Shown: positions 8,546 through 16,899 of the stretch, in pieces
Layout of the letters: each line of letters starts with the position of its first letter
Numbering within the stretch: position 1 is the first letter of the stretch
Origin: JAJEBT01 sp965214975
Lineage (GTDB): Bacteria > Pseudomonadota > Alphaproteobacteria > MPNO01 > UBA830
DNA: 64,000 bases
Direction: 5' to 3'
Assembly: GCA_965214975.1 (NCBI GenBank)
Contig: OZ244055.1
Span: 2,480,001 to 2,544,000 of the forward strand
Made by a program: the position numbers and the translations under genes
The notes under the pieces: model-generated
The model's database searches: none
Seen by the model: only the letters and a program-made list of their open reading frames with translations
What the model was told of the DNA's origin: nothing

Positions 8546-9645
8546 ACGCCTTGAAGGCGCCGTTCCGGGCGTTGCGCGCTCCTGGCGCGGCGGGGAAGCG
8601 CATGGTGCGGCGCTGGAGCGACCAGGAGAGCCGGCTTTTCTGGGATGCGCTCCATCGCAGCGGCGTCTCGGCGGCGGTCGGCTTGCGTTACGCGGGCATC
8701 GGCTCGATCTTCATGTTCCACCGTGTCGTCCCGGATGTGGAGGCAACGCTGAAACGGGAGCTGTACGTCAGCACGAAGTTCCTCGAGGCTTGGCTTGCCT
8801 CGATACGCAGGGCCGGCACCGAGGTGGTGTCCCTCGACGAGATGGTCCGGCGCATCCGGGATCCGGACCGAGGGAAAGGGCGACGGTTCGTCGTCGTCAC
8901 CTTCGACGACGGGTACGCCGACAACGTCACGCACGCCCTGCCGGTGCTGGCAAGGTTCGGCGCGCCGTTCGCCGTGTACGTCACCACGGACATGGTCGAG
9001 CACACCGGATACCCGTGGTGGCTCGGACTGGAGCGCCTGTTCCGCGAGAGCGACGCGGTCGACGTGCCGCCCATGGGGCGGCGTTTCCCCGCGGCGTCGT
9101 TCCGGGAGAAGGCGGTCGCGCTCGCCGAGGTCAGCGCCTGGGCATCGGCCGACAGGGCACGGAGACCGCAGCTGCTGCGCGAGGTCTTCGACGCCTGCGG
9201 CGTGTCCATGGGCGAGGTGGCGGCCGAGGCCGGAATGTCGAGGGAGCAGCTGCTCGCGCTCCATCGCCACCCCCTGGCGACGGTCGGCGGCCACACCACC
9301 GACCACAGCAAGCTGACGGCGCTCGCCGAGCCGGAGGCGCTCCGCGGGATGCGCGACAACAAGACGTTTCTCGAGAACGTCCTGGAGGCGCCGGTCGGGC
9401 ACTTCGCCTATCCCTTCGGCGCCTGCGGGGAGCGGGAGGCGGCCCTCGCCCGGAAGGCCGGTTTCCGGACGGCGGTCACGACCAGCCGGGGATGCCTGTT
9501 CCCCGAGCACTCGGACCACCTCCTGTCGCTGCCGCGCGGCGCGGCGAACGGCCGCAAGATGTGGCTGAGCTTCATGCACGCGCAACGGCACGGGGTGCGG
9601 CGTTTCCTGGAGAGCTGCGGCGGGAGTCCGGTGGCGACGCTCTGA
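8542..9645 (+). CDS. Polysaccharide deacetylase (NodB-type)
   Basis: Carbohydrate esterase family 4 enzyme that removes N-acetyl groups from glycans. FMFHRVVPD opens the domain. TFDDGYADN (D122, D123) is motif 1 with the catalytic base and metal Asp. GGHTTDHSKL near residue 250 supplies the two metal histidines of motif 2, and FAYPFG is motif 3. The spacing between motifs 1 and 2 is long (~125 residues), a pattern seen in deacetylases of exopolysaccharide clusters. It has no signal peptide, so it acts in the cytoplasm or on lipid-linked intermediates. It starts at GTG 8542, inside the methyltransferase stop codon. Its product could be modified by the neighbouring glycosyltransferases. Confidence 0.88.
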   Translation: MNALKAPFRALRAPGAAGKRMVRRWSDQESRLFWDALHRSGVSAAVGLRYAGIGSIFMFHRVVPDVEATLKRELYVSTKFLEAWLASIRRAGTEVVSLDEMVRRIRDPDRGKGRRFVVVTFDDGYADNVTHALPVLARFGAPFAVYVTTDMVEHTGYPWWLGLERLFRESDAVDVPPMGRRFPAASFREKAVALAEVSAWASADRARRPQLLREVFDACGVSMGEVAAEAGMSREQLLALHRHPLATVGGHTTDHSKLTALAEPEALRGMRDNKTFLENVLEAPVGHFAYPFGACGEREAALARKAGFRTAVTTSRGCLFPEHSDHLLSLPRGAANGRKMWLSFMHAQRHGVRRFLESCGGSPVATL

Positions 9646-9893
9646 CGCGGCCCGGGGATCCCCCCGTTTCCCGCCCCGGCCCGGAAACCCCCGGGAAGCG
9701 TTCCCCGAGCCGCCCCGCGCTTTCCGGAAACCTCTCGCGGCGCCTGATGCGGCCCTCGACCGGGAGCCGCCGGCGCGGCGGAGAGCGTCGCGCGCCGCCC
9801 CGAAACGGCTCCGCTTCGTCGCGGGATGGAGTCCCCGGCCGCCTTCCCGCCCCCGCCGACGACGCGAAACCCTGCCGCGCCGCGCTCCGTCCG
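9646..9893. other. Intergenic gap between convergent genes
   Basis: Roughly 250 bases between the convergent ends of the deacetylase and the family 2 glycosyltransferase. I find no hairpin with a T tract and no coding signal. Confidence 0.6.
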
Positions 9894-11459
9894 TCACCGG
9901 GGCCGCGGCACGAACGGCCAGGGCATGTACGAGTCGGCCATGTCCTCGATGCCGACCCGGTCGACGTTCCGGCCGCGCCAGACCCTGCGGGCTCTCTCGA
10001 GGAACCACCCGTCCCCCTCGTCCCAGGTGTGGCCCCTCCCGTGCCGGACCAGCACGAACCCGGCGCCATGCGTCCGGTAGGCCCGGCGGCGGCCGTCCCG
10101 GCCGAGTCTCTCGTACAGACCCAGATCCACCGAGCGACGGGTGCACGGAAACCCGCCGACCCGGTCGAGAGCCTTCCGCGACACCAGCATGGCGCCGCCG
10201 GCGCCGTCCACGCCGTACTCCTCGGAGCGCCAATGGTCGCGATGGTGAAGCTGGACGGTCATGCCCGATGCCGCCAGATGCGCGAACTCCAGCTTCTTCG
10301 CCACCAGCTCCGCCTGCGAGTATTCCTGTGCCAGCACCAGATCCCACAGATGCTCGCGGCCGTACGCGTCGTCGTCGTCCATCTTCGCCAGGAACGTCCC
10401 GCCCGCCGCCGCCGCCATGTCGTTCAGCATCGCGCCGAGCGGCCGTCCGGAACCGGTGCGCACCACGGTCGCGGGCATCGGCAGGCCGGCGAGGCGCCGG
10501 TCGACGCCGGCGAAGCCGTCGCCGTGCAGGCCCAGAACCAGTTCGATCCGGGGGTAGGTCTGCCGCGCCACCCCCGCCAGCGCGTGCGGCAGCAGCTCCG
10601 GGCGCCTGGTCGGCAGCAGCACCGACACCAGGGGCGGCGGGGGCGCGACCCCCGCATGCGCGCAGAGCTGGCGGGCCCGGGCGCGCAGCGAATGCTCCCG
10701 CAGCGCGGCCCTCCGGAGCCGGATGCTGCGCGCCTCGCGCGCCGCCGGGCCGGAGTCCGGCGGCGCGGCGGCCATCAGGCCGTGCAGCTCGGCGCCCAGC
10801 AGCGCCTCCATGCGCGGCGCCCCGTCGGCGAGATGCACGACCGCCCCCTGCGCGGCCAGGCGGACCAGGGTGGCCGCGCGCGCGGTCGCGTCGGGATGGA
10901 AGGCCGCGACGTCCTCCAAGTGGTGCAGGGAGCGGATGCGGTTCCGGTCGGCGGCACGGACGACGCGGTCGGCCCGGACGCCGGCCGGCAGCAGTTCCCG
11001 CGGCCCCAGCGCCCCCACCGTCCCGTCGACGTCGCGCGGCCAGCCGACCGGGTTGTGCCGCAGCGGGTCGAGGGCGGGAACCGACAGCAGCGGCGGCGCC
11101 TCGGCGAGAACAACCGCCGGGACCGCCGCGCCCGCCGCCCCGGCCGCGGTGTCGGCCACCGCCACGTCGACGTGCCGCCCGGCCGCCCCCCCCCTCGACG
11201 CCTCGAGCACGGCCCGCGACCGGGCGCCCAGCGCGGCGATCTCCACGCCCGGCGGACACCCCGCCCGGGGCGGGGAAGCCACCGCCTTCCGCAACCGGGC
11301 GTCGCGGAGGCCCCCGAGCGCCCGCCGCGGAACCGCGCCCCCGAGCCAGCGGGCGAACCGCCACGCCGCGCCGGGACCGTCGACCCGACGCAGCTCGGCC
11401 CCGACCCGCCGCAACGCGGCCCGGATCGCGTGAATCACGACCACGTCGGGAACCTGCAT
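9894..11459 (-). CDS. Family 2 glycosyltransferase with a long N-terminal extension
   Basis: A 521-residue protein. The C-terminal ~250 residues are a GT-A glycosyltransferase: LVSVLLPTRRPELLPHALAGVARQTYP, then AKMDDDDAYG with the metal-binding acidic cluster, then AMLVSRKALDRVGGF. The N-terminal ~230 residues are Ala/Arg-rich and contain an alternating beta/alpha pattern (VDVAVADTA, AVVLAEAPPLLSVPALDPLRHNPVGW). They may be a degenerate GT-B-like or regulatory domain; I do not recognise it. The ATG at 11459 starts the plausible protein; the frame is open upstream but overlaps the DUF433 gene. It lacks a strong ribosome site. It faces the methyltransferase-deacetylase pair and probably works in the same glycan pathway. 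Confidence 0.75.
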   Translation of the reverse strand: MQVPDVVVIHAIRAALRRVGAELRRVDGPGAAWRFARWLGGAVPRRALGGLRDARLRKAVASPPRAGCPPGVEIAALGARSRAVLEASRGGAAGRHVDVAVADTAAGAAGAAVPAVVLAEAPPLLSVPALDPLRHNPVGWPRDVDGTVGALGPRELLPAGVRADRVVRAADRNRIRSLHHLEDVAAFHPDATARAATLVRLAAQGAVVHLADGAPRMEALLGAELHGLMAAAPPDSGPAAREARSIRLRRAALREHSLRARARQLCAHAGVAPPPPLVSVLLPTRRPELLPHALAGVARQTYPRIELVLGLHGDGFAGVDRRLAGLPMPATVVRTGSGRPLGAMLNDMAAAAGGTFLAKMDDDDAYGREHLWDLVLAQEYSQAELVAKKLEFAHLAASGMTVQLHHRDHWRSEEYGVDGAGGAMLVSRKALDRVGGFPCTRRSVDLGLYERLGRDGRRRAYRTHGAGFVLVRHGRGHTWDEGDGWFLERARRVWRGRNVDRVGIEDMADSYMPWPFVPRPR

Positions 11460-11497
11460 GGAAACGGCGTCGACCGCGGCGGCGACGGAAACCCGGG

Positions 11498-11713
11498 TCA
11501 GGGCCGGCCCGAACCGGGCGGGACCGCCGTCGCGCGTTCCGGCAACGCCACCGCCTGGCGCCGGGACACGGTCGGGTGGTCCGTCAGGAAACCGTCGAGC
11601 CGGTCCCCGGCCTCGGGATGTTCCATCAGGATGCGCACCGGAACCCGGGTTCCCGCGAACACGGGGGTTCCGCCAAGGATGTTCGGGTTGCGTTCGACGG
11701 GCGTGTCGGTCAT
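11498..11713 (-). CDS. DUF433-family small protein (antitoxin-like)
   Basis: A 71-residue protein opening NPNILGGTPVFAGTRVPV, the hallmark of DUF433. These are winged-helix-like proteins usually encoded beside a PIN-like DUF5615 toxin and treated as antitoxins. DGFLTDHPTVSRRQAVAL matches the second conserved helix pair. No DUF5615 gene is visible on either side: downstream is a glycosyltransferase and upstream the end of a GIY-YIG gene. It therefore looks orphaned, and its tail after QAVAL is Pro/Gly-rich rather than helical. Confidence 0.75.
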   Translation of the reverse strand: MTDTPVERNPNILGGTPVFAGTRVPVRILMEHPEAGDRLDGFLTDHPTVSRRQAVALPERATAVPPGSGRP

Positions 11714-11805
11714 CGCGTGTCCCGAACCGGGCGGGATCGGGCATGGGCCGGGCCCGGCATGCGTTCGAGGCCGGACCGCCGAAGGACGCGACGTCGGTCC
11801 CGGCA

Positions 11806-12933
11806 TCAGTCCTTGCCCAGAACGTCGGCGAGCTTTCTCGCCTTCTGCAGGCGCGTGAACGACGTGTAGCGCGGACCCTGGATGGCACCGGAAGGAGCGT
11901 CTTCGCGACGAACGGGCCCGACGGGCCTGGCGCTCCCGGAGAACACGACCTTGTGCTTGCCGCGTTTGCCGTAGGGCTCGATGCGGGAGACGGGAGCGTA
12001 GTGCGTGATGGCCGACACCGGCCGCGTCTGGTACACGGCGATGTACCTGATCTTGTCGAGCATCCCTCGGGAGATGGGGATTTCGTGCCAGCAGTCCTCC
12101 CCGAGAAACCTCTTCTCGCACATCTCCGGCCTCGCGGGAACGATGATCGTGTCGCGTTCCCGGACGATCCCACGCTCGCTGATTGCGGTCGGTCGGGCGG
12201 TTTCGGGCGTTGCGGCTGGCGCGCGACGGCCCGTTTCGCGGGTTCGCGGCCTTCGGCCGGGGCGGGATGCCGGTCCGGAGGCGCCGGATGTCGATGCCGG
12301 CGGACCGGCGGCGTTGCGGCGGCGAGGGTGGGACCACTCCTGTGTCGCGTTCCCGGCCGCCTGCCTTCGCGCCGGTTCGGGGAGCGCTGGCACGCGGCTC
12401 CGCGACCGGTTCGGGAACTCGAATTCCCGCACACCGACGAGAGGGAGAATCTGCAGGATCCCCTTCAGGAAGCCTTGCGTGCCCGCTTTCTCCGCTTCGG
12501 ACAGGGCGCCCTCCCGGGGCGCGCTGCCGTTGGCGAGGCGGCAGCGCCCTGTCTCCTCCGCCCGCTTGACGAGCTTGTGTTCGAGCCAGGTGACGTGAGC
12601 CCGGTTCAGCCCGCCGTCGGTCGAAACGTTCGAAACGAACGCCACGGCCCGGTTCCAGAATTTCTTGCTCCTGCTCCTGTGGTGCCGGTCGATGCGCCTG
12701 TCGATCCGGTCGGTCTGCCCGATGTAGAGAGTGGGCCGGTTGTCGTCCTCGTCGCCGTCGCCGACGAGAATGTAGACGCCGGCACGCCGCATCTCGTCGC
12801 GATTGCAGACCCCGGGCCAGTCGGATCTGCGAAACACCAGCCCGAGACCCGTCCAGTTCGTCCGATTGACCAGGCGGAGTCCCTCCGGGTCGCCGTCGGG
12901 GACATAGATGCTGATGGTGAACGGATCCGCCAT
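11806..12933 (-). CDS. GIY-YIG nuclease-domain protein with an extra C-terminal domain
   Basis: A 375-residue protein. An N-terminal ~50 residues (DPEGLRLVNRTNWTGLGLVF) precede a GIY-YIG core: GVYIL at 52-56, LYIGQTD at 69-75, Arg/His residues at 79-85, KKFWNRAVAF, and the conserved glutamate in HVTWLEHKL near 124. The middle (200-270) is a low-complexity Arg/Pro linker. The C-terminal ~110 residues (AVYQTRPVSAITHYAPV, GPRYTSFTRL) form a beta-rich domain often found after this nuclease type, of unknown role. The ATG at 12933 has GAGG before it and overlaps an upstream stop (TGATG). It could be a stand-alone nuclease linked to mobile DNA or defence; no partner gene is obvious. Confidence 0.75.
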   Translation of the reverse strand: MADPFTISIYVPDGDPEGLRLVNRTNWTGLGLVFRRSDWPGVCNRDEMRRAGVYILVGDGDEDDNRPTLYIGQTDRIDRRIDRHHRSRSKKFWNRAVAFVSNVSTDGGLNRAHVTWLEHKLVKRAEETGRCRLANGSAPREGALSEAEKAGTQGFLKGILQILPLVGVREFEFPNRSRSRVPALPEPARRQAAGNATQEWSHPRRRNAAGPPASTSGASGPASRPGRRPRTRETGRRAPAATPETARPTAISERGIVRERDTIIVPARPEMCEKRFLGEDCWHEIPISRGMLDKIRYIAVYQTRPVSAITHYAPVSRIEPYGKRGKHKVVFSGSARPVGPVRREDAPSGAIQGPRYTSFTRLQKARKLADVLGKD

Positions 12934-13181
12934 CACGGCCTCGCAACGGGCGACGCCGACATGGCGTCGCATCGGCACCGGGCGACGGTTCCCTCCCGAA
13001 CCCTCTCGACCGCGTCGTCGATGGCGTCGAGAGGCGCCGGGAACCGTTCGCGCGGAGCGACAGGATCGCCGAAGCGGCCCTCGATTTCAAGGTCGGGACG
13101 CGCCGGGGCGAAGATGCGCTGGATCGGCTTCTCCGGCCTGGCGAGGGTCTTGGTTGCGCGGTCCGACCGTCGCGACGGACA
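12933..13181 (-). pseudogene. Short open frame coupled to the GIY-YIG gene, no start codon
   Basis: The frame ending at 12933-12935 overlaps the GIY-YIG ATG as TGATG, the arrangement expected of a real upstream gene. The last ~65 residues have convincing composition: EKPIQRIFAPARPDLEIEGRFGDP, then RERFPAPLDAIDDAVERV. But the frame is closed by TGA at 13182-13184 and contains no ATG, GTG or TTG before the protein-like part. It is probably the 3' end of a gene whose front was lost or shifted. The family is not recognised. Confidence 0.45.
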
Positions 13182-13351
13182 TCAGCGCGCCGTCCCGTGA
13201 TTCGTCTTCCGAGGCGGTCGGGCCGAAAACGCGGCCCTGCCAATCCGGACGGGCGCCCGACCGGCGCCCGTCTTGCCTCGGACCCCGGCTTGCTGACCGT
13301 GTCCGACGCCCGGCCCGCCTTGATGGCTGCCGTGACGCGGGTCTGCGGCGG

Positions 13352-13875
13352 CTACCGTCCAAGATGACGGACATCCGGGAGCAGTTCTTCGCTCGGACGC
13401 CCGTCGACGGTCGCGGCCCAGCCGACCGGCTCCGGGCGAAACCCGAAGAGCGCGAAAACCTTGCCGTCCCGGTCGGGGCCGGGACGGCGCCCGCTTTCCA
13501 CCCGCCAGCCGTGCGCACCGCCCGGAGCGCAGCGCAGCCGAGGGCGCCGTGACGCCTTCCCCCGGTTCCGGTGTTTGCGCGCCCGTTGACGGCATGCCCG
13601 CCAACTCCCCGGGCCGCCCGTCAGGATATCCGGAGGCGGATCGGGCTGCTGTGACGGTGTCCCTCCGGTTTCGACGGCCCGGAGCGAGCGGCGAATTGCG
13701 GGAGGATCTTCGGGATTGCCGACCTCCCCGTGCCGCAGGAACTCCGCCCAGGCGCCGTCGGGATGTCGCGGAAACAGCGGGTCGACTCGCCGCGGGCGTG
13801 CCGTCGTCCCGCCGGCCGCGGCGGATCCTCCGGCGGAAAGGGAAAGCGGGAAGCGGCGTGCCGAAACGCGATCAC
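13352..13875 (-). pseudogene. RES-domain toxin of a broken Xre/RES toxin-antitoxin pair
   Basis: RES-domain toxins degrade NAD+. The GTG at 13875 gives FRHAASRFPFPPED and a GRRHARGES stretch, matching the N-terminal Arg/His region of one RES subgroup. The continuation PDGAWAEFLRHGEVGNPEDPPAIRRSL is in another frame and runs to the stop at 13352 with GWRVESGRRPGP, DGKVFALFGFRPEPVGW and SEELLPDVRHLG. A single shift near 13770 separates the two parts. The start overlaps the antitoxin stop by four bases (GTGA), typical of a toxin-antitoxin operon. Family assignment is from remembered sequence patterns, so the RES label is probable rather than certain. Confidence 0.6.
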
Positions 13876-14424
13876 GTCGCCGGCGACGACGCGAGGGCGC
13901 CGGCGAGTTCCCGCACCCGCCGCGGCCCGTCGTCGTCGGGCCGCCAGTTCCCGCCCAGCATCCGGGCCGGCGTGCCGCCGTCGAGAGGCTTGCGGGGACG
14001 GTCAACCAGCGCCGGACGCCGATGCCGTCGTGCGCGCCCGCAAGATCGCCGACGACGAAGGCCAGAAAGTGAAGACGGCCTGCAACCGGGTCGGGCGTGG
14101 ACCGGCTGCCTGAAAGATACCGTCGCGCGCCGGACCGGGAGATGCCCGGAAGCCGCGCCAGCAGGTCGGGCCCGGGACGCCCTGCAGAACCCGCCATTCA
14201 TGCGCGGGAGCGGGCGATTCGTCCAGCGCCTCGTCGATCCTCTCCAGCAGGACCGCCATCCATGCCGGATCGGAGCACGACGGGCGGTGAAGCTCCGAAA
14301 GGAGGGCCCGACCGATTCCGGCCTCGGTCGTGCCCGTCCGCAGTTCCCGCGTGGCGCCGTCGTCCAGACACGCGACCTGCCGGGACAGCAGGCCCATCGC
14401 GTCGGCCCGGCTCGACGCGGCCAT
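13872..14424 (-). pseudogene. Xre/MbcA-type antitoxin, broken by two frameshifts
   Basis: Three consecutive frames together rebuild one protein. The first runs MAASSRADAMGLLSRQVACLDD to ILERIDEALDE-type helices (LLERIDEALDES). The second is PDLLARLPGISRSGARRYLSG (helix-turn-helix) and VAGRLHFLAFVVGDLAGAHDGIGVRRWL. The third is DRPRKPLDGGTPARMLGGNW and GPRRVRELAGALAS, the C-terminal MbcA/ParS-like part. The shifts fall near 14165 and 14005. Such proteins neutralise RES toxins, and the RES-like frame follows with a four-base overlap. Two shifts here and one in the toxin suggest real decay rather than one read error. Confidence 0.65.
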
Positions 14425-14639
14425 GGCCGCCGATGCAACCCTCGGATCGTCGAACGGGCTCCGAACGGATTGGATATGGAGATTTGCCACGATCCGAACA
14501 CTGCCCGCTGGACTCGGCGTGGCCAATCGTCGTCCGACCGTCCCCCAGGGTGAATCGCCGCAGACCGGTTCCGGGTCCGGGAACGGAGCCAGGAAGAAAC
14601 AGGCGCAGCCGTGCGCGAACGTCATCAACTGCTATCTTG

Positions 14640-14830
14640 CAGACTCCCAAACCGGTTCGCGTTCGACGTTGCAAGCACCCTTTCGACGGTGAAGCGATCG
14701 AGATTCTCGAACGCCGCAAGGGAGGTCACGGAAGCCGGACACTCAAGGTTCGGATGCCGGACGGCAGTTGCTGGATTCCGACGACATGGACCAGTCCTGG
14801 AGTCCGTCCCGAGAACGCACCCCCACCGCG
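14640..14830 (+). pseudogene. Short fragment resembling a transposase-associated (DUF5372-like) protein
   Basis: A plus-strand frame reads TPKPVRVRRCKHPFDGEAIE, then LKVRMPDGSCWIPTTWTSPG. This resembles the compact beta-rich proteins that sit before some transposase genes (HPF...G...E...R...P..WTS). No transposase or terminal repeat follows, and the frame degrades after 14830. It may be a footprint of a lost insertion; a random match is possible. Confidence 0.35.
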
Positions 14831-15215
14831 GCGACGGGTCCGAAACGTGCCGGCATCGGTTCGCGGCGAACCGGCGTCCCGGCGGCGGCCGGCAAGGCCC
14901 GCTCGTCCCGATGCGCCTGTTGCGTTCAGGCCGCCGGCGGCCCCGTGCCGGGCTCTCCGGAAAAGCGGCCCGCGCCCAAGGGTTTTGCAAGTGGTTCCAG
15001 TGACCCGCCTTCGGGGAGAGGAAGCGATCCAATCCGCTTTCTTCCAGGCGCTTGGCAAGGTTCCTTGGTGCCCGGCTGACAAGACGATCGCCACAGCGAA
15101 GGCGCGCCCTCCTCATCGGACGACGGCCAAGGCGTTTCGCGTCGAGATCAGCCGCGCAAGGCGTCGAAACGCGAAACGCCGTTTTCGCCGAAGACGGATC
15201 CGGGCCGACGAGAAA
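14831..15215. other. Non-coding gap downstream of the porin terminator
   Basis: No gene found. The DNA has the same Arg/Pro-rich translation in every frame that characterises non-coding stretches in this window. Confidence 0.5.
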
Positions 15216-15245
15216 AGCGGCGGGAGGGGTCTCCCTCCCGCCGCT
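15216..15245 (-). terminator. Rho-independent terminator of the first porin
   Basis: A perfect 13-base stem, AGCGGCGGGAGGG with its complement CCCTCCCGCCGCT, around a four-base loop. On the minus strand it is followed by TTTCTCG (four T counting the last stem base). It lies 30 bases past the porin stop. The second porin has a degraded version of the same hairpin at about 16833-16862. Confidence 0.85.
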
Positions 15246-15274
15246 TCCGGCCGGGTTCGTCCGGCGCCGGCCGG

Positions 15275-16432
15275 TCAGAAGCTGAGCGTGAGTCCCGAAC
15301 TGATGGCGTAGCCGTCGGCCCGCGTCTCGTCCGTTCCGCCGTCCCAGTCGGCCCATATGAGCGACAGCGACCAGGTCACGCCCGGACCGAGCGACCGGGC
15401 GAACGCGATTTCGCCGGCGCTGCTCTCCCCGCCGGCGTCGTCCTCGACGGCGGCGTAGGCGAGCATGGCCTTGTTGGCGCCGAACGTGTACCGGATGCCG
15501 GCGTCGAAACCGTCGGCGGAGCCTTCGGACGTGCCGTCGCCCGAGTCGGCATCCATGTAGCCGACACCGATCCTGACGTTTCGCATGTCGACGAACAGTC
15601 CCGCGTTGACCGCCTCGGGACTCTCCGCGTCGCCAGTGGCCTGGTCGCGGTCTATCGCCTCCTCGGCCGCATCGGACCTCTCGGCGGTGTTGTAGCCGAT
15701 CGCCGCGCCGATCCCGAAATCCCCGAGCTTGCCCTCGTAGTTCGCGCCGAGACCGACGATGTCGACGAACGTGGCCGGGCCCCCTCCCGCGGTGGATCCC
15801 CGCGACTGGTTGCCGCTGCGGTCCCACGTGGCGTTGTCGTCCTCCGACGTGTCCGGGGCGTAGGAAACCCCCAGCTGGAAGCCGCTGAACCGCGGCGTGT
15901 AGTACGAGACCGATTCGGCGTCGCTGGCGAAGTCCGCAAGCTGCGTCAGACTTGGTCCGCCGGACTGATCGACCCAGACCGGGGCATCGAACAGCAGGTC
16001 GTTGTGCCCGACCGCCGTGGAGGCCGATCCGAGATACCCGAAGGTCATCCTTCGGGACACGGGGTCCGTGGTGCCCAGCCGGATCTGGCCGAAACCGCCG
16101 GAAGCCCGGATCCACGCCTCGTCGATCTGGTCGTCGCCTTCCCCGAACGCGGCGCTGAGGCCTTCAAGCTCGACCCTGGCTGCGATCCTGATGCCGTTGT
16201 CGAGCGCGGCGCCGGCGTTGAAGTGGATCTCGTTGTCCGACTTCACGTCGACGCCGGTCCGGTCGTTGTCGGCCGTGTCGTTGGCGCCGCCGCCGTTCAT
16301 GACGCCCACGGCGTACTCGACCGCGCCGTTGACCGTGAGGGACGGCTTCGTTCCCTGGGCGGCCGCGTCGGCGGACACGACGAAGGCCACCGCCGTCGCG
16401 AGCGCCGTGGTGGCGAAAAGATGCTTTTTCAT
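15275..16432 (-). CDS. Outer-membrane porin (alphaproteobacterial type), copy 1
   Basis: A 385-residue general porin. It begins with MKKHLFATTALATAVAF and an AAAQG cleavage region (signal peptide ~25 residues), continues with SLTVNGAVEYAVGV (first strand), and ends in SSGLTLSF with a C-terminal phenylalanine for BAM recognition. Alternating beta strands run throughout, for example IRLGTTDPVSRRMTFGYLG and SVSYYTPRFSGFQLGVSYAP. Asp/Glu-rich loops suggest a cation-tolerant pore. The start at 16432 follows GAGGAG. It is the downstream member of a tandem pair; the last ~100 bases and the 3' flank are almost identical in the two genes. A TTGACA promoter precedes it, so each copy is expressed separately. 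Confidence 0.9.
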   Translation of the reverse strand: MKKHLFATTALATAVAFVVSADAAAQGTKPSLTVNGAVEYAVGVMNGGGANDTADNDRTGVDVKSDNEIHFNAGAALDNGIRIAARVELEGLSAAFGEGDDQIDEAWIRASGGFGQIRLGTTDPVSRRMTFGYLGSASTAVGHNDLLFDAPVWVDQSGGPSLTQLADFASDAESVSYYTPRFSGFQLGVSYAPDTSEDDNATWDRSGNQSRGSTAGGGPATFVDIVGLGANYEGKLGDFGIGAAIGYNTAERSDAAEEAIDRDQATGDAESPEAVNAGLFVDMRNVRIGVGYMDADSGDGTSEGSADGFDAGIRYTFGANKAMLAYAAVEDDAGGESSAGEIAFARSLGPGVTWSLSLIWADWDGGTDETRADGYAISSGLTLSF

Positions 16433-16531
16433 GACCGCTCCTCGCAAGATGCGTTGGCGTTGGACGCAAAACCCTTCGGTGTCTCCGCGACACGTGCCAC
16501 GCGAACCGCGTGAAGTTCCCGCGCCAGCCTG

Positions 16532-16560
16532 CATGATGACGGGCGGGCGCGGTTTGTCAA
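16532..16560 (-). promoter_or_regulatory. Sigma-70-type promoter of porin copy 1
   Basis: TTGACA (16560-16555), a 17-base spacer and ATCATG (16537-16532). It gives a leader of about 90 bases that contains CTTCACGCGGTTCGCG, also present in the leader of the second porin. Confidence 0.55.
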
Positions 16561-16899
16561 GCGACGCGGCCGAGGCCGCGAACCGCGGGTCCGTTGCGCG
16601 AACGCCCGCCGCCGCCCGCCCAGGCCAGCAGGGAAGCGCGGCATCCGCCGTTTCCGGCCCGTCGCGGCCGCGTCTGCCGCAACGGCCTTTCGCGACGGAC
16701 TTCGGGAACGGTGCGGACGGGCGTCGACGGAGGAACCCGGCGGCGCGCCGGAACCGCCCGCCGGCCGCGCGGTTCGGGGAATTCGGACCGGCAGGCGGCG
16801 GCCGTTGCGGAGAAGGGCCGGCCGCCGGACGAGGCGGCGGGAGGGCGATCCCTCTTGTTGCCTGCCTGCCTGCGGCCGGGTTCGTCCGGCGCCAGCCGG

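Noticed and set aside
8308..11364. Open frame of over 1000 codons opposite the deacetylase
   Set aside because: Covers two well-supported genes in other frames and shows no motif; the composition is that of a shadow.
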